A stretch of 64,000 nucleotides of DNA from Shewanella electrodiphila. GTDB lineage: Bacteria > Pseudomonadota > Gammaproteobacteria > Enterobacterales > Shewanellaceae. The translations under genes were made by a program, and so were the position numbers. The notes below the pieces were generated by a model, which ran no database searches, was not told the DNA's origin, and was given only the letters and a program-made list of their open reading frames with translations. Location of the stretch: positions 46,789 through 110,788 of the forward strand of contig NZ_JAKIKU010000014.1 of the NCBI RefSeq assembly GCF_023283985.1, written 5' to 3'. This document shows, one piece after another, positions 1 through 8,163 of the stretch. Within the stretch, counting starts at the first letter, position 1. Each line of letters opens with the position of its first letter.

Positions 1-140
1 GTTGGCTTATCATTCATCTCTTCTACCATTGGGTCTTTACCTTGCACAGCGATTTGGCGTGCACGACGCGCTGCAACCAGGATCATATCAAAACGGTTGC
101 CGATTTGTTCTACGGCGTCTTCTACAGTTACGCGAGCCAT
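1..140 (-). CDS. rpoZ: RNA polymerase omega subunit, 5' part only
   Basis: The complement reads from an ATG at 140 off the left edge of the window, giving about 46 residues beginning MARVTVEDAVEQIGNRFDMI. This is the highly conserved N-terminus of RNA polymerase omega, a small subunit that helps assemble beta-prime and takes part in ppGpp binding. The C-terminal half is outside the window. It lies directly downstream of gmk on the same strand, the usual gmk–rpoZ(–spoT) order of gammaproteobacteria. Confidence 0.95.
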   Translation of the reverse strand, partial: MARVTVEDAVEQIGNRFDMILVAARRARQIAVQGKDPMVEEMNDKP

Positions 141-200
141 GTGGTGAAACTCCAGTGTTATATATGGGAAAAAATGACGCAAAATTGTACACTATGACAA

Positions 201-824
201 TTAATCTGCCAACAGATCGTTTATCATATCATTGTGAGTATGGATCTGACTAGCACAGGTTGATCTTTGACTGCGAATGATCGCGCAAAGATCGCCTAAA
301 GCAACGTCAAAATCATCATTAACAATAATATAATCTGCATCTTTATAGTGTGACATTTCTGATACGGCTTCAGCCATACGTCCATCGATGACTTCTTGAC
401 TGTCTTGACCGCGACCAGTTAGGCGACGTTCAAGCTCAGCTCTAGAAGGAGGTAAAATAAATACCCCAATCGCGTCAGGCATCAATTTTTTAGCTTGTTC
501 GGCGCCTTGCCAATCAATATCTAAAAACACATCAATACCGTTCGCTAATGTTTGTTCAATAACCGTGCGGGATGTGCCGTAGTAATTACCAAACACTTCC
601 GCCCATTCAAAAAAAGCTTCATCAGCGATAAGTGCTTTAAATTCTTCAACCGAAACAAAGTGATAATGTTGACCATTAACTTCACCTGGACGCGGTTTAC
701 GGGTGGTGTGTGACACAGACACTTGCATGTCGCTAGGTTTATCTTTTAGTAATGCAGAGATAAGTGAAGACTTACCGGCGCCACTTGGGGCAGACACAAT
801 AAATAGATTTCCACGAGCGCTCAT
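201..824 (-). CDS. gmk: Guanylate kinase
   Basis: Phosphorylates GMP to GDP with ATP in purine nucleotide synthesis and recycling. The P-loop is clear at residues 11–20 (SAPSGAGKSS), followed by the GMP-binding region with the SHTTRKPRPGE motif. The frame is open further upstream, but the start chosen (MSARGNLF) gives 207 residues, the length of the E. coli enzyme, and puts the P-loop at the normal distance from the N-terminus. rpoZ follows on the same strand after 60 bp, so the two are probably co-transcribed. Confidence 0.96.
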   Translation of the reverse strand: MSARGNLFIVSAPSGAGKSSLISALLKDKPSDMQVSVSHTTRKPRPGEVNGQHYHFVSVEEFKALIADEAFFEWAEVFGNYYGTSRTVIEQTLANGIDVFLDIDWQGAEQAKKLMPDAIGVFILPPSRAELERRLTGRGQDSQEVIDGRMAEAVSEMSHYKDADYIIVNDDFDVALGDLCAIIRSQRSTCASQIHTHNDMINDLLAD

Positions 825-1165
825 AGTGCAATTTCCAACCAGATTATTTATCAGGGCGAGTATTATACTCAAAGCGATAAAATTTGCGAGATACGTGAAG
901 GATAAAAGTGCACAAATCTGAGCTTTGAAAAAACAGATTTAATGCAGCGCCATTGTTTGCTAAGGCCTTTGTGGCATGCGCTTAACCCCCAGATAGACTG
1001 AAATTAACCTTAATTAAAAAGCAGACTGATTAAGCTTTCGAGCCGATTTAAGTTCAAATTGACATTTTTAGAATTTTTTAAGCCATTTTTTGGTGGTTTC
1101 ACTGACTTTGGCGGTGAAATTGTTTAGTCTGCCAACAGATCATTTTTTAGATATTAGGATTTCTT
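825..1165. other. Intergenic region between divergent gmk and an orphan membrane-protein gene
   Basis: A 341-bp AT-rich stretch separates the divergent starts. It should contain promoters for both directions, but no clear sigma-70 pair or operator stands out. The 14-mer at 1128–1141 also occurs in the 3' end of gmk (205–218), which looks like chance. No additional gene is supported. Confidence 0.5.
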
Positions 1166-2404
1166 GTGTCATTCGCATCCTTATTTTGTCGTCAAGGTCG
1201 AGACAACGGCCTAAGAGCTATCGCTATTCAAATAAGTTGTTTAGTGTTGGTATTACTCATCTCGCTATTATTTGCCAATACCGTTGTGACCTTAATCGCA
1301 GCTGTCATTGCGATACCTGTTTGTGCCCTAAGCTGTTTACGCCGTTTACGAGACGCCGCTAAACCTAGCTCTCTTGTCGCTGTGCCTGTGACCTTATTAT
1401 TACTCTTTAGTTTATCGTTAAGCCTTAGTTTTCCCGCAGTTGTATCCAGTGTGCTGTTTATACTTGGCGTAGCGGTGGCTGCTGGGTTTGGTTGGTTTGC
1501 TGATTCTAAAACGAATCAACGTAAAACAGTCTATGTGCAAGGCTATAACGGCCCGCATAACAAAGATGATGCAGGCCATGGGCACACACGCCGAAGAAGA
1601 GAGCCAACCATTGGTGAGCAAAACCAAAGTAGCTTTAATACTGAGGACATTGACAGTGGAAATGACGCCAGCTTTTACGATGAAGAGCATGGATATGAGC
1701 CAGGTTACCAACAAGAAACCGTATATAAAGAAACGCCAACGGCAGCAAACCATAGTGAGATACCTGAAGATAGTGAATCCCAATACGGCGCAGATGACAA
1801 ACCAAGTTATCGGGTTGATCGCGGTGCACTAGAGTCTGGTTCATTGTCTGAATTACTTAAATCTTGGCTGATTTGGGCACAGGGCAATCAAAAAATGTTG
1901 ATAATGGTCGCTAAAGGCTTAGGCGTTGTCCTAGCAATAAGCATTATTATCTATTTGATCAGTTTGCTATTTACCGGCGAAGAAGTAGAGCAAGGACCAT
2001 TAGAAACAGCCCCGATTGAAGAGCCTGTTGCCATTAACGACACCACAAGGGTTAAATTACCCGATGGTTTTTGGTTAATTCTTGAAGATGAAGTATTAGT
2101 ACTTCGCTGGTTAGGCGACGAAGGCGACGCACAATCTATTTGGCGACTTGATACCGCAGAAGGTGATAAGCGCTGTGCTGAAATGACCTTTAATGATGGC
2201 AGCAAGTTTAGGCCAATGCAGGTCGATTTAATGGCTGACAGTGGCACAGAAGCCAGATTCTCACCATTAGATAATAGCCGCATTATTAATAATGTCGCCA
2301 TGCGTGGCAGCTTTAAATTATGTGGCTATAACTTTAGCTTGAAAGGCAGCCAAGCCACGCTATCAAGTCAACCTGCCTTTGAGAAATACATTAAAGGTTT
2401 ATGA
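1166..2404 (+). CDS. Hypothetical membrane protein
   Basis: I do not recognise this 412-residue protein as a named family. Residues about 18–50 and 70–105 form hydrophobic segments. They are followed by a long polar, Glu/Asp/Asn/Gln-rich linker (about 115–225), a further membrane segment near residues 248–270, and a soluble C-terminal region of about 130 residues with two cysteines. This architecture suggests an inner-membrane protein with a large hydrophilic loop and a periplasmic C-terminal domain. The start is a GTG with AGGA seven bases upstream. It stands alone, divergent from gmk. The function is unknown, and it is probably a lineage-restricted Shewanella protein. Confidence 0.7.
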   Translation: MSFASLFCRQGRDNGLRAIAIQISCLVLVLLISLLFANTVVTLIAAVIAIPVCALSCLRRLRDAAKPSSLVAVPVTLLLLFSLSLSLSFPAVVSSVLFILGVAVAAGFGWFADSKTNQRKTVYVQGYNGPHNKDDAGHGHTRRRREPTIGEQNQSSFNTEDIDSGNDASFYDEEHGYEPGYQQETVYKETPTAANHSEIPEDSESQYGADDKPSYRVDRGALESGSLSELLKSWLIWAQGNQKMLIMVAKGLGVVLAISIIIYLISLLFTGEEVEQGPLETAPIEEPVAINDTTRVKLPDGFWLILEDEVLVLRWLGDEGDAQSIWRLDTAEGDKRCAEMTFNDGSKFRPMQVDLMADSGTEARFSPLDNSRIINNVAMRGSFKLCGYNFSLKGSQATLSSQPAFEKYIKGL

Positions 2405-2414
2405 TAGAAAGCAT

Positions 2415-2445
2415 CGCGAATTACACTAAACGGTGTTAATTCGCG
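2415..2445 (+). terminator. Stem-loop after the orphan membrane protein gene
   Basis: A near-perfect 12-bp inverted repeat (CGCGAATTACAC against GTGTTAATTCGCG, one bulge) with a six-base loop lies 10 bp after the stop codon. It lacks a clean T-tract, so it may be a weak terminator or an mRNA 3'-end stabiliser. Confidence 0.45.
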
Positions 2446-2519
2446 AGTAAATGTCTTTGTAAGTAAGTGTTGTGGTTTATATCAATCGTATTAAACTGTC
2501 TCGCTCGCAATGAAAAGAT

Positions 2520-3599
2520 ATGGAGAGTTGGGTGGTTGAGTTTATTAGGCAAACGATTTTGCCTTTGTATGGAATTAATGATGAACATGCGAGTATTTCG
2601 CCGTTAGGCAATGGCCATATTAACCAAACTTACTTAGTAAGATGGGCAACAGGCCAGATAGTGCTACAAAAAATTAATACTACAGTGTTTACTGAGCCTG
2701 AAGTGTTAATCGAAAATGCCGCTAAAGTCAGCCATCACCTCATTCAAAAAGCCAACAATGGTGAGTATCAGCTCGATGTGATTTCTCCGGTAGTGCTAAA
2801 AGACGGTCGCTTATCTGCCGATTTAGGCGATAAAGGATTTTGGCGCGCCATCAGCTATTTAGCTAACAGCCACACTATTGAAGTCGTAACTAATCAAGCA
2901 GAAGCCAAAATGGCCGCTAGTGCCTTTGGGCATTTCGCCCATGCATTAAGTGATTTAGATGCTAATAGCTTAAATGATGTTATTCCTAACTTTTTAAATC
3001 TCCCGCAGCGTATTACTCAGCTTAAACAAGCAATAGCAGATGATAAGTCAGCCCGATTGGTTGATTGCAGTGAGTGGGCAGAGCTTGTCTTGTCGCAGCA
3101 AAGCTTGTTTGATGAGCTTAAGCACGTGGAAAGTCAGCTGCCACTTCGTATTTGCCATAACGACACCAAAATCAACAATATGCTGTTTGATAAGCGTGAT
3201 ATGTCGAGCATGGCAGTCATCGATATCGACACCTGCATGAAAGGCTACTTAATGTATGACTTTGGTGACATGGTGCGCGCGTTTTGCTCTCCTGAAGAAG
3301 AGGACTCAACAGCGCTTGATAAAGTCATTGCACGACCAGAAATTATCAAAGCAGCTTGTGAAGCCTATACCGAGCAATTGGCAGATATTCTCACCCCGCT
3401 TGAAAAGCGCAGCCTTTGGTTAGGCATTAAAGTGATGGCACTCATGTTGGGTTCTCGCTTTTTAGCCGACCATTTAAATGGTGACGTGTACTTTGGTATT
3501 CATCGCGAAGGTCATAACCTAGATCGCGCAGCTAACCAGCTTACTGTATTCAAAAGTTTAGTCGCACAAGAGTCGTCACTTAAGGCATTTTTTGAATAA
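2520..3599 (+). CDS. APH-family phosphotransferase, N-acetylhexosamine kinase-like
   Basis: A 359-residue member of the aminoglycoside/choline kinase-like fold. Visible motifs are a nucleotide-binding N-lobe with the NGHINQTYLV strand (31–40), the catalytic loop HNDTKINNML (213–222) and the metal-binding IDID/DFGD region (234–250). NGHIN near the N-terminus resembles N-acetylhexosamine 1-kinases (NahK type), which phosphorylate GlcNAc/GalNAc at C1. Substrate assignment is inference only. There is no neighbouring sugar-uptake or pyrophosphorylase gene. The ribosome-binding site before this ATG is weak. Confidence 0.8.
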   Translation: MESWVVEFIRQTILPLYGINDEHASISPLGNGHINQTYLVRWATGQIVLQKINTTVFTEPEVLIENAAKVSHHLIQKANNGEYQLDVISPVVLKDGRLSADLGDKGFWRAISYLANSHTIEVVTNQAEAKMAASAFGHFAHALSDLDANSLNDVIPNFLNLPQRITQLKQAIADDKSARLVDCSEWAELVLSQQSLFDELKHVESQLPLRICHNDTKINNMLFDKRDMSSMAVIDIDTCMKGYLMYDFGDMVRAFCSPEEEDSTALDKVIARPEIIKAACEAYTEQLADILTPLEKRSLWLGIKVMALMLGSRFLADHLNGDVYFGIHREGHNLDRAANQLTVFKSLVAQESSLKAFFE

Positions 3600-3714
3600 G
3601 ACTTTTTGAATAAGCGCCTGATCTAATAAAGGTCTTGTTGGTCAAAAAATCTTGATTAAATTGGCGATTTCGATTATTTAAATCTTCCTTATTTAAAAAC
3701 ATAAAGAGTAAGCA

Positions 3715-4395
3715 ATGAAGTACCAATGGATATTGTTTGACGCAGACGAAACCTTGTTTGATTTCGATATTTTTGCTGGCTTAAAACTCATGTTTTCCCG
3801 TTTTGATATCGACTTTGATAACAATGATTTTGCTTTTTATCAGTCGGTAAACAAACAGCTCTGGGTCGATTATCAACAAGGCTTGATTGATGCAGCGCAA
3901 TTACAACATACGCGTTTTTTACATTGGTCTGAAAAACTTGGGGTTACCACTAAGCGCTTGAACAGTGACTTTTTAGCAGCCATGGCAGACATTTGTCAGC
4001 CCTTACCAGGTGCAAAAAAACTGGTATCAAGTTTAGAAGGTAAAGCGACTCTGGGCATTATCACTAACGGTTTGACTGAACTGCAAAATGTACGCCTAGA
4101 GCGCACAGGCTTTAAGTCTTCATTTGAACATGTGGTGATTTCAGAGCAATTTGGCAAAGCGAAGCCCGATGTGAGCATTTTCGAGCATACCTTTGAGCTC
4201 ATGGGTAACCCAGATAAAAATACCGTTCTAATGGTGGGTGATAACTTACATTCCGATATTTTAGGTGGCGTGAATGCTGGTATAGATACTTGCTGGCTTA
4301 ATCATCACGGTAAAGAGACCGTTGATGGGATTACTCCTACTTTTGAAGTGAAAGATTTGCATCAACTGCATGATGAGCTGCATGCATTGAAGTAG
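3715..4395 (+). CDS. yjjG: Pyrimidine 5'-nucleotidase YjjG (HAD superfamily)
   Basis: A HAD-superfamily house-cleaning nucleotidase; E. coli YjjG dephosphorylates dUMP, dTMP, UMP and non-canonical pyrimidine nucleotides. HAD motif I is FDADET (8–13), motif II ITNG (116–119), motif III includes the Lys of AKP (149–151), and motif IV is GDNLHSD (175–181). Length (226) and sequence match the E. coli protein throughout, including the LWVDYQ and RLERTGF segments. It follows the kinase-like gene by 115 bp and ends at a strong bidirectional terminator. Confidence 0.93.
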   Translation: MKYQWILFDADETLFDFDIFAGLKLMFSRFDIDFDNNDFAFYQSVNKQLWVDYQQGLIDAAQLQHTRFLHWSEKLGVTTKRLNSDFLAAMADICQPLPGAKKLVSSLEGKATLGIITNGLTELQNVRLERTGFKSSFEHVVISEQFGKAKPDVSIFEHTFELMGNPDKNTVLMVGDNLHSDILGGVNAGIDTCWLNHHGKETVDGITPTFEVKDLHQLHDELHALK

Positions 4396-4418
4396 GCTGC
4401 TCGTCTGTTTAGCATAAA

Positions 4419-4450
4419 AAGAAGCCACTCGATTGAGTGGCTTCTTTTTT
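4419..4450. terminator. Bidirectional terminator between yjjG and the MscS-like gene
   Basis: A perfect 12-bp stem (AAGAAGCCACTC/GAGTGGCTTCTT) with a GATT loop is flanked by A- and T-tracts. It sits between two convergent genes and should terminate transcription from both sides. Confidence 0.92.
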
Positions 4451-4470
4451 GGAAAAATCGTTAGCTCGAA

Positions 4471-5331
4471 TTAGCTCAAAGTAATAGCGTCAGCCGCTTT
4501 AGGAAATGCTTCATGATAAGCAATCATAAAGTCTTCTCTAATGTGTTGTTCTAAATGGGTTGCACGCTCAGTTGGGCAAAAAATCATAATATGCACCATT
4601 TGTTCACCCGCAGGTCCACTATGGATATGAATGTGTGGCTCAGGTCCTGGTAAGTCAACGCCAGCATGTCTTTCGATAATATTGTTATAGCGAGTTGCCA
4701 CTTCTAAAAAGTCCTCGCAATGCGCTTCAATCTTGCTGGTTAACGCTGGAAATAAAGGGTACAGATTTACAAACTCAACCACAGTAATCGTAAAGCTATG
4801 GTAAACATAACGCTTCATGAAATTGAGGTTTTTCACCGCATAGCTAAAAAACATACTGTTAGGGAAAGTGACTGTTTTACCCGTGTAGTGATACTGGCCA
4901 TGGTGCAAATCGATTTCTTGGATCACCGTTGCCATTAAGTTGTGCTCAATGACCTCACCACAAAGTTTGCCCACTTCAATCCAATCACCAATCACAAATG
5001 AGCGCGAACTCGCCCGCTGAATAGAGCCAGTAAAACATAAGATAATTTCTTTAGATGCCACCACAAAGGCAATCGCAATTGCAGTCACTGACAGGGCAAA
5101 TTTATTGATTTCGGTTTGCCACAATAAAAACAGGATCATGACAATTAAGATAAAAGTGCCATTTTTCGTTCGTGACATCCATTTACGTTGGCCTTCACTG
5201 ACAAACGCAATATCACCGCGAATTTTAGACACCACAAAGCGTTTAAGCATCGACAGTAATAGGATGATTAATACGGTTACAAACAACTTATAGGTTGCTA
5301 AAAAGTCGATGACGATATTCAGTTCTTCCAC
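4471..5331 (-). CDS. Small mechanosensitive channel, MscS family
   Basis: A 286-residue inner-membrane channel of the MscS family, which releases solutes on membrane stretch. Predicted membrane segments lie near residues 12–32, 57–72 and 80–102. The beta domain follows with FVIGDWIEV (112–120) and GEVIEHNL, the counterpart of the family PFxxGDxV...GxVxxI signature, and then an alpha/beta C-terminal domain. The pore helix is poor in the usual Gly/Ala pattern, so gating properties may differ from MscS. It is convergent with yjjG and has no operon partner. Confidence 0.85.
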   Translation of the reverse strand: MEELNIVIDFLATYKLFVTVLIILLLSMLKRFVVSKIRGDIAFVSEGQRKWMSRTKNGTFILIVMILFLLWQTEINKFALSVTAIAIAFVVASKEIILCFTGSIQRASSRSFVIGDWIEVGKLCGEVIEHNLMATVIQEIDLHHGQYHYTGKTVTFPNSMFFSYAVKNLNFMKRYVYHSFTITVVEFVNLYPLFPALTSKIEAHCEDFLEVATRYNNIIERHAGVDLPGPEPHIHIHSGPAGEQMVHIMIFCPTERATHLEQHIREDFMIAYHEAFPKAADAITLS

Positions 5332-5478
5332 TACACCCTCTTAAAAAACGGCAACTTAACGACAAAATCAGTTAGATAACTCACTTTATCATAGCTATTG
5401 ATTAAGTCAGCTTTGACCAGTGTTTTTTATTTTAAAAGAGTCAATTGGGGTTTGATGGGGAATGTTCTTAAAGCTTAA

Positions 5479-5521
5479 AAGTTGAAACTACGCAGACTGA
5501 AAAGGTGCGCGGCTTCAACTT
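5479..5521 (-). terminator. Possible terminator after the CpcT-like gene
   Basis: The 8-bp inverted repeat AAGTTGAA/TTCAACTT encloses a 27-base loop, 18 bp downstream of the CpcT-like stop on the minus strand. A short T run follows in that orientation. The long loop makes this only a tentative terminator. Confidence 0.35.
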
Positions 5522-5538
5522 AATTGTATGGAGGCTAT

Positions 5539-6171
5539 TTACTCTTTCAAGAAAATATAGCCCGCTTTTTCAGCGCCCCACACTTGTTTATCGTTACTGT
5601 CATAACCGCGATCCCAGCTGACAATACTGTCTTTAGTAACCGTAACTTCAGAAGTGGCATAACTTGCGCCGCGTAGCTTGCTTAAACAGCTTTTCTCATC
5701 AGTAGAACCTGCAAAAGATTGTGACTTATCAGACCAAGTTAACAACACAGTGCAGCCTGACTTTTCAGTTAAGTCTTTAGGCGTTAGCTCGCTCAGAGGT
5801 GCATCATCTTTATAAACGCCAGCGAAGCTTTTATCGTTTTCAAAGGTATACACTTTACTCGCAAACTCAGTTGCTGATAGTGCAGTGACCTCATAAACAC
5901 GCTGTCTGTATGGTTTATCTAAATGTGTTGCAGCAGCTTGTTCAACATACAGCCAAGTGGATTTATCCTCAGGCCAAATTTGCACCATATTGAGGTGGAT
6001 ATTAAAAAAGTCTTTATCACTAATAGATTGCTGCTCGCTATCAAAGTGGCCTTGCATCCACTCAAGTAATAAAGCTTGCTTGTCTTGTTCAGTTGCTTGA
6101 GACGTGATTGGCATTAAAGCCAGTGCTGAAAAAGCACTGAAAACCGCAATGCGGCTAAGAGATGTGTTCAC
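5539..6171 (-). CDS. CpcT/CpeT (DUF1001)-like periplasmic protein
   Basis: A 210-residue protein with a signal peptide (hydrophobic residues 8–22, likely cleavage after SQA near 26). The mature part has the layout of the CpcT/CpeT family: an early YVEQ strand, the YRQRVYEV motif and late strands ending in GYIFLKE. In cyanobacteria the family attaches bilins to phycobiliproteins; in heterotrophs like this one there is no phycobilin target and the role is unknown. Chromophore lyase activity should therefore not be assumed. It is a monocistronic gene next to the island boundary. Confidence 0.75.
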   Translation of the reverse strand: MNTSLSRIAVFSAFSALALMPITSQATEQDKQALLLEWMQGHFDSEQQSISDKDFFNIHLNMVQIWPEDKSTWLYVEQAAATHLDKPYRQRVYEVTALSATEFASKVYTFENDKSFAGVYKDDAPLSELTPKDLTEKSGCTVLLTWSDKSQSFAGSTDEKSCLSKLRGASYATSEVTVTKDSIVSWDRGYDSNDKQVWGAEKAGYIFLKE

Positions 6172-6337
6172 AGGAAATCCTTTCCGATTAATGTGGTATT
6201 TAGTTTCTGTTGATCAGAATATTTATTATCAGGGTTAAATTAACTGATCCGTTGGTGACTGTAAAATGGCGAGTGAGTCGTCGTATTTGATTAGTTTTGG
6301 ATAATAAGTCAATTAACTCATAGCTAGCTGAGCTGTT

Positions 6338-6571
6338 TCATTCCATAAATATGCTGGCATAGGATGTTTTAACTTCTATGTGATATTCACGGATGACTAA
6401 CCTGCCGTCTTGAATATCATCAAACTTAATAGAAAGTAGGTCAGAGATACGTAAAGCCAGGTTAAGGCCGATATTCCACACATCAGCGAGTTGTTGGCTA
6501 AACTGTTTCTCAAGTAAGAAGCTAATAAGTTTAACTGTATCATGATCTTTAACTGCTTGAACTTCAGGCAT
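6338..6571 (-). pseudogene. Truncated tyrosine recombinase fragment
   Basis: A 77-residue frame with a good ribosome-binding site (AGGAA) begins MPEVQAVKDHD and contains NLALRISDLLSIKFDDI, the box I region with the catalytic arginine (R41) of tyrosine recombinases. After RLVIRE (about residue 61) the sequence loses family character and stops at 77. The rest of the catalytic domain, including the HxxR and Tyr motifs, is absent. It is therefore a 3'-truncated integrase remnant, of a different subfamily from the intact integrase at the other end. Confidence 0.8.
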
Positions 6572-6692
6572 GGGCAAGTTCCTTTTTTCTGCTATATCGA
6601 TGTTTTGGGCACTTTGGTTTCGCAAAGGCCCATGGGGTAAGGGTTTGCTTGTTCCCGTTTTACCAATATGGGAACTTGGGTTTGAAATGGCG

Positions 6693-7106
6693 TTAACCCA
6701 GTGCAATTTGCACCTGATAAACATCCATATGGTGATAGCTTGTGAAGTTGTCACTAAACAGTTCAATAAGCTCTGCGCCTTCATCATGTTTTATCCATCC
6801 ACCAATAGAGCTATAGACTTGTTTGCTGTTGAAGCAAATGTCGATGTCTTTAATGAGGTCAGGAAAGTCATGCCCATGAAAAGCAAAATCAGTAACGTAA
6901 ACTAATCGCCATTGATTAAGTTGTTTCTCAAGCCTTACTTCAACAGGATGAAACCCACCTTGTTCAGGCGAGTAGTCGGGATCTCTAAAATACAAGGTGA
7001 TGGCATTTGCCTCCTTTGGATTAGTGTTAATCAACTCTTGTGCTAGTAACTGATAAAAAGGGGCTGGCATTACAGGCCTTTGATTAGTATCAATTGAAAT
7101 TGTCAT
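6693..7106 (-). CDS. DUF2787 family protein
   Basis: A 137-residue protein matching the DUF2787 family common in Vibrio and Shewanella integrative elements. It includes ITLYFRDPDYSPEQGGFHPVE and a conserved DFAFHG segment, and ends VQIALG. No catalytic motif or membrane segment is evident, and the biochemical function is unknown. In other islands it travels with short RadC and AlpA-like genes, as here. The integrase remnant starts 121 bp downstream on the same strand. Confidence 0.8.
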   Translation of the reverse strand: MTISIDTNQRPVMPAPFYQLLAQELINTNPKEANAITLYFRDPDYSPEQGGFHPVEVRLEKQLNQWRLVYVTDFAFHGHDFPDLIKDIDICFNSKQVYSSIGGWIKHDEGAELIELFSDNFTSYHHMDVYQVQIALG

Positions 7107-7137
7107 ATAAACGTCCTTAATGAATAAACACGCAACA

Positions 7138-7173
7138 GCAAGAGATTAAGAGCCTGTGCTCTTAATCTCTTGC
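7138..7173. repeat. 16-bp perfect inverted repeat between the DUF2787 gene and radC
   Basis: The arms GCAAGAGATTAAGAGC and GCTCTTAATCTCTTGC pair perfectly around a four-base CTGT loop. No T-tract follows on either strand. It lies 31 bp upstream of the DUF2787 start codon and about 100 bp after radC, so it could be a transcript processing or termination structure or a protein-binding palindrome. Confidence 0.85.
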
Positions 7174-7274
7174 TAGCTGGTGGTTGATTGATTTTGAGCT
7201 ACATCGAAATGGATAGACTTCGAAGGTTATTAAGCCGAAGCTTTCGAAATAGAAAATACTGAATGCCGAGATCG

Positions 7275-7751
7275 TTAGATTAGACCTCTTTCCGCCAGTG
7301 ACACCGGGGATTTACCCACAATTATGTGGTCTAAGACCCTGACATCGATTAATCCCAAAGCATCTTTTAACTTTTGAGTAATTCTCTTATCAGCTTCTGA
7401 AGGCTCAGATTCACCTGAAGGGTGATTGTGGGAAAAGATGACAGCTGCGGCATTTACTTCAAGCACAGCTTTTACTACTTCTCTTGGATAAACACTGGCA
7501 GCGTCAATGGTGCCAAAGAACAACTCACGAAACTCAATTAGTTGATGTTGGCTGTTGAGCATCATCACCCCAAACACCTCCCGCTCATACCCACCTAACT
7601 TGTAGGTAAGGAAGTCCTTTGTGCTTTGAGGGTTAGTGTATACGTCCTGATGATTTAGTTTCTCAGCAATGATGTTAGCAGCGCTTTCAAGTACTTGAAG
7701 GGCTGTAGTTGGCCAATGGGATGATTTGTTTTGATTTGAATTACTGTGCAT
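7275..7751 (-). CDS. Short RadC/JAB-domain protein
   Basis: A 158-residue protein made almost entirely of the JAB/MPN+ metalloprotease-like domain of RadC. The metal-binding HNHPSG (108–113) and downstream Asp (D121) are intact, and RELFFGTIDAASVYPREVV matches the family. It lacks the N-terminal helix-hairpin-helix region that the chromosomal RadC (24555–25232) has, which is usual for mobile-element copies. The RadC family has no proven enzymatic role. It is divergent from the AlpA-like gene across 144 bp. Confidence 0.9.
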   Translation of the reverse strand: MHSNSNQNKSSHWPTTALQVLESAANIIAEKLNHQDVYTNPQSTKDFLTYKLGGYEREVFGVMMLNSQHQLIEFRELFFGTIDAASVYPREVVKAVLEVNAAAVIFSHNHPSGESEPSEADKRITQKLKDALGLIDVRVLDHIIVGKSPVSLAERGLI

Positions 7752-7895
7752 AAAAATCTCCTTTAACTGTTAATGGCTTATGCACAGCAGTGATATATAC
7801 CTGAAACTTTCTGGAATCGTATTTGTGAGGCTGATGTCGGCGGTATTTTTTTACTAGCTCGCCCCATGTTGTGAATCAAACATGAGGTATTCACA

Positions 7896-8114
7896 ATGAG
7901 ACTAATTAAATTAAAAGAAGTGATGGATAGTACTGGGCTAGGGCGTTCAACCATTTATAACTATATTGCTGATGCCACTTTCCCAAAACCAGTAAGTCTA
8001 GGAGCTAGAGCGGTCGCTTGGGTGGAGAGCGAAGTGCAAGACTGGATTTTAGAAAGGATAGAAGAGCGGGATTTACACAGTACTGGAGCAAGTCATCAAA
8101 TGATTATTAATTAA
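7896..8114 (+). CDS. AlpA-family DNA-binding regulator
   Basis: A 72-residue MerR-like winged-helix protein of the AlpA family: MRLIKLKEVMDSTGLGRSTIYNY forms the first helices and the helix-turn-helix, followed by FPKPVSLGARAVAWVESEVQDWI. AlpA proteins activate integrase or excision genes of P4-like prophages, or act as recombination directionality factors. Here it is a plausible excision or control factor for the island integrase (inference). The ribosome-binding site is GAGG. Confidence 0.9.
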   Translation: MRLIKLKEVMDSTGLGRSTIYNYIADATFPKPVSLGARAVAWVESEVQDWILERIEERDLHSTGASHQMIIN

Positions 8115-8163
8115 GTGAAAACCACCTAGAGTGTTATGATTTATGTCATTGTTTTTTATTTGA

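Noticed and set aside
205..1141. 14-bp identity between 205–218 and 1128–1141
   Set aside because: One copy is gmk coding sequence and the other lies near a start region. No further flanking similarity exists, so chance is likely.
1418..1844. Overlapping ORFs inside the orphan membrane-protein gene
   Set aside because: They are shadows of the linker region in other frames. The main frame has a plausible start and a membrane topology that the others lack.
6290..6310. TTGGATA near the left island edge as an attL core
   Set aside because: Only seven bases agree with the sequence at the yicC end and the flanks diverge at once. This is too weak to call an attachment repeat.
6570..6905. Plus-strand ORF across the DUF2787 and integrase-remnant region
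   Set aside because: It is antisense to a recognised DUF2787 gene and has no ribosome-binding site or family features.
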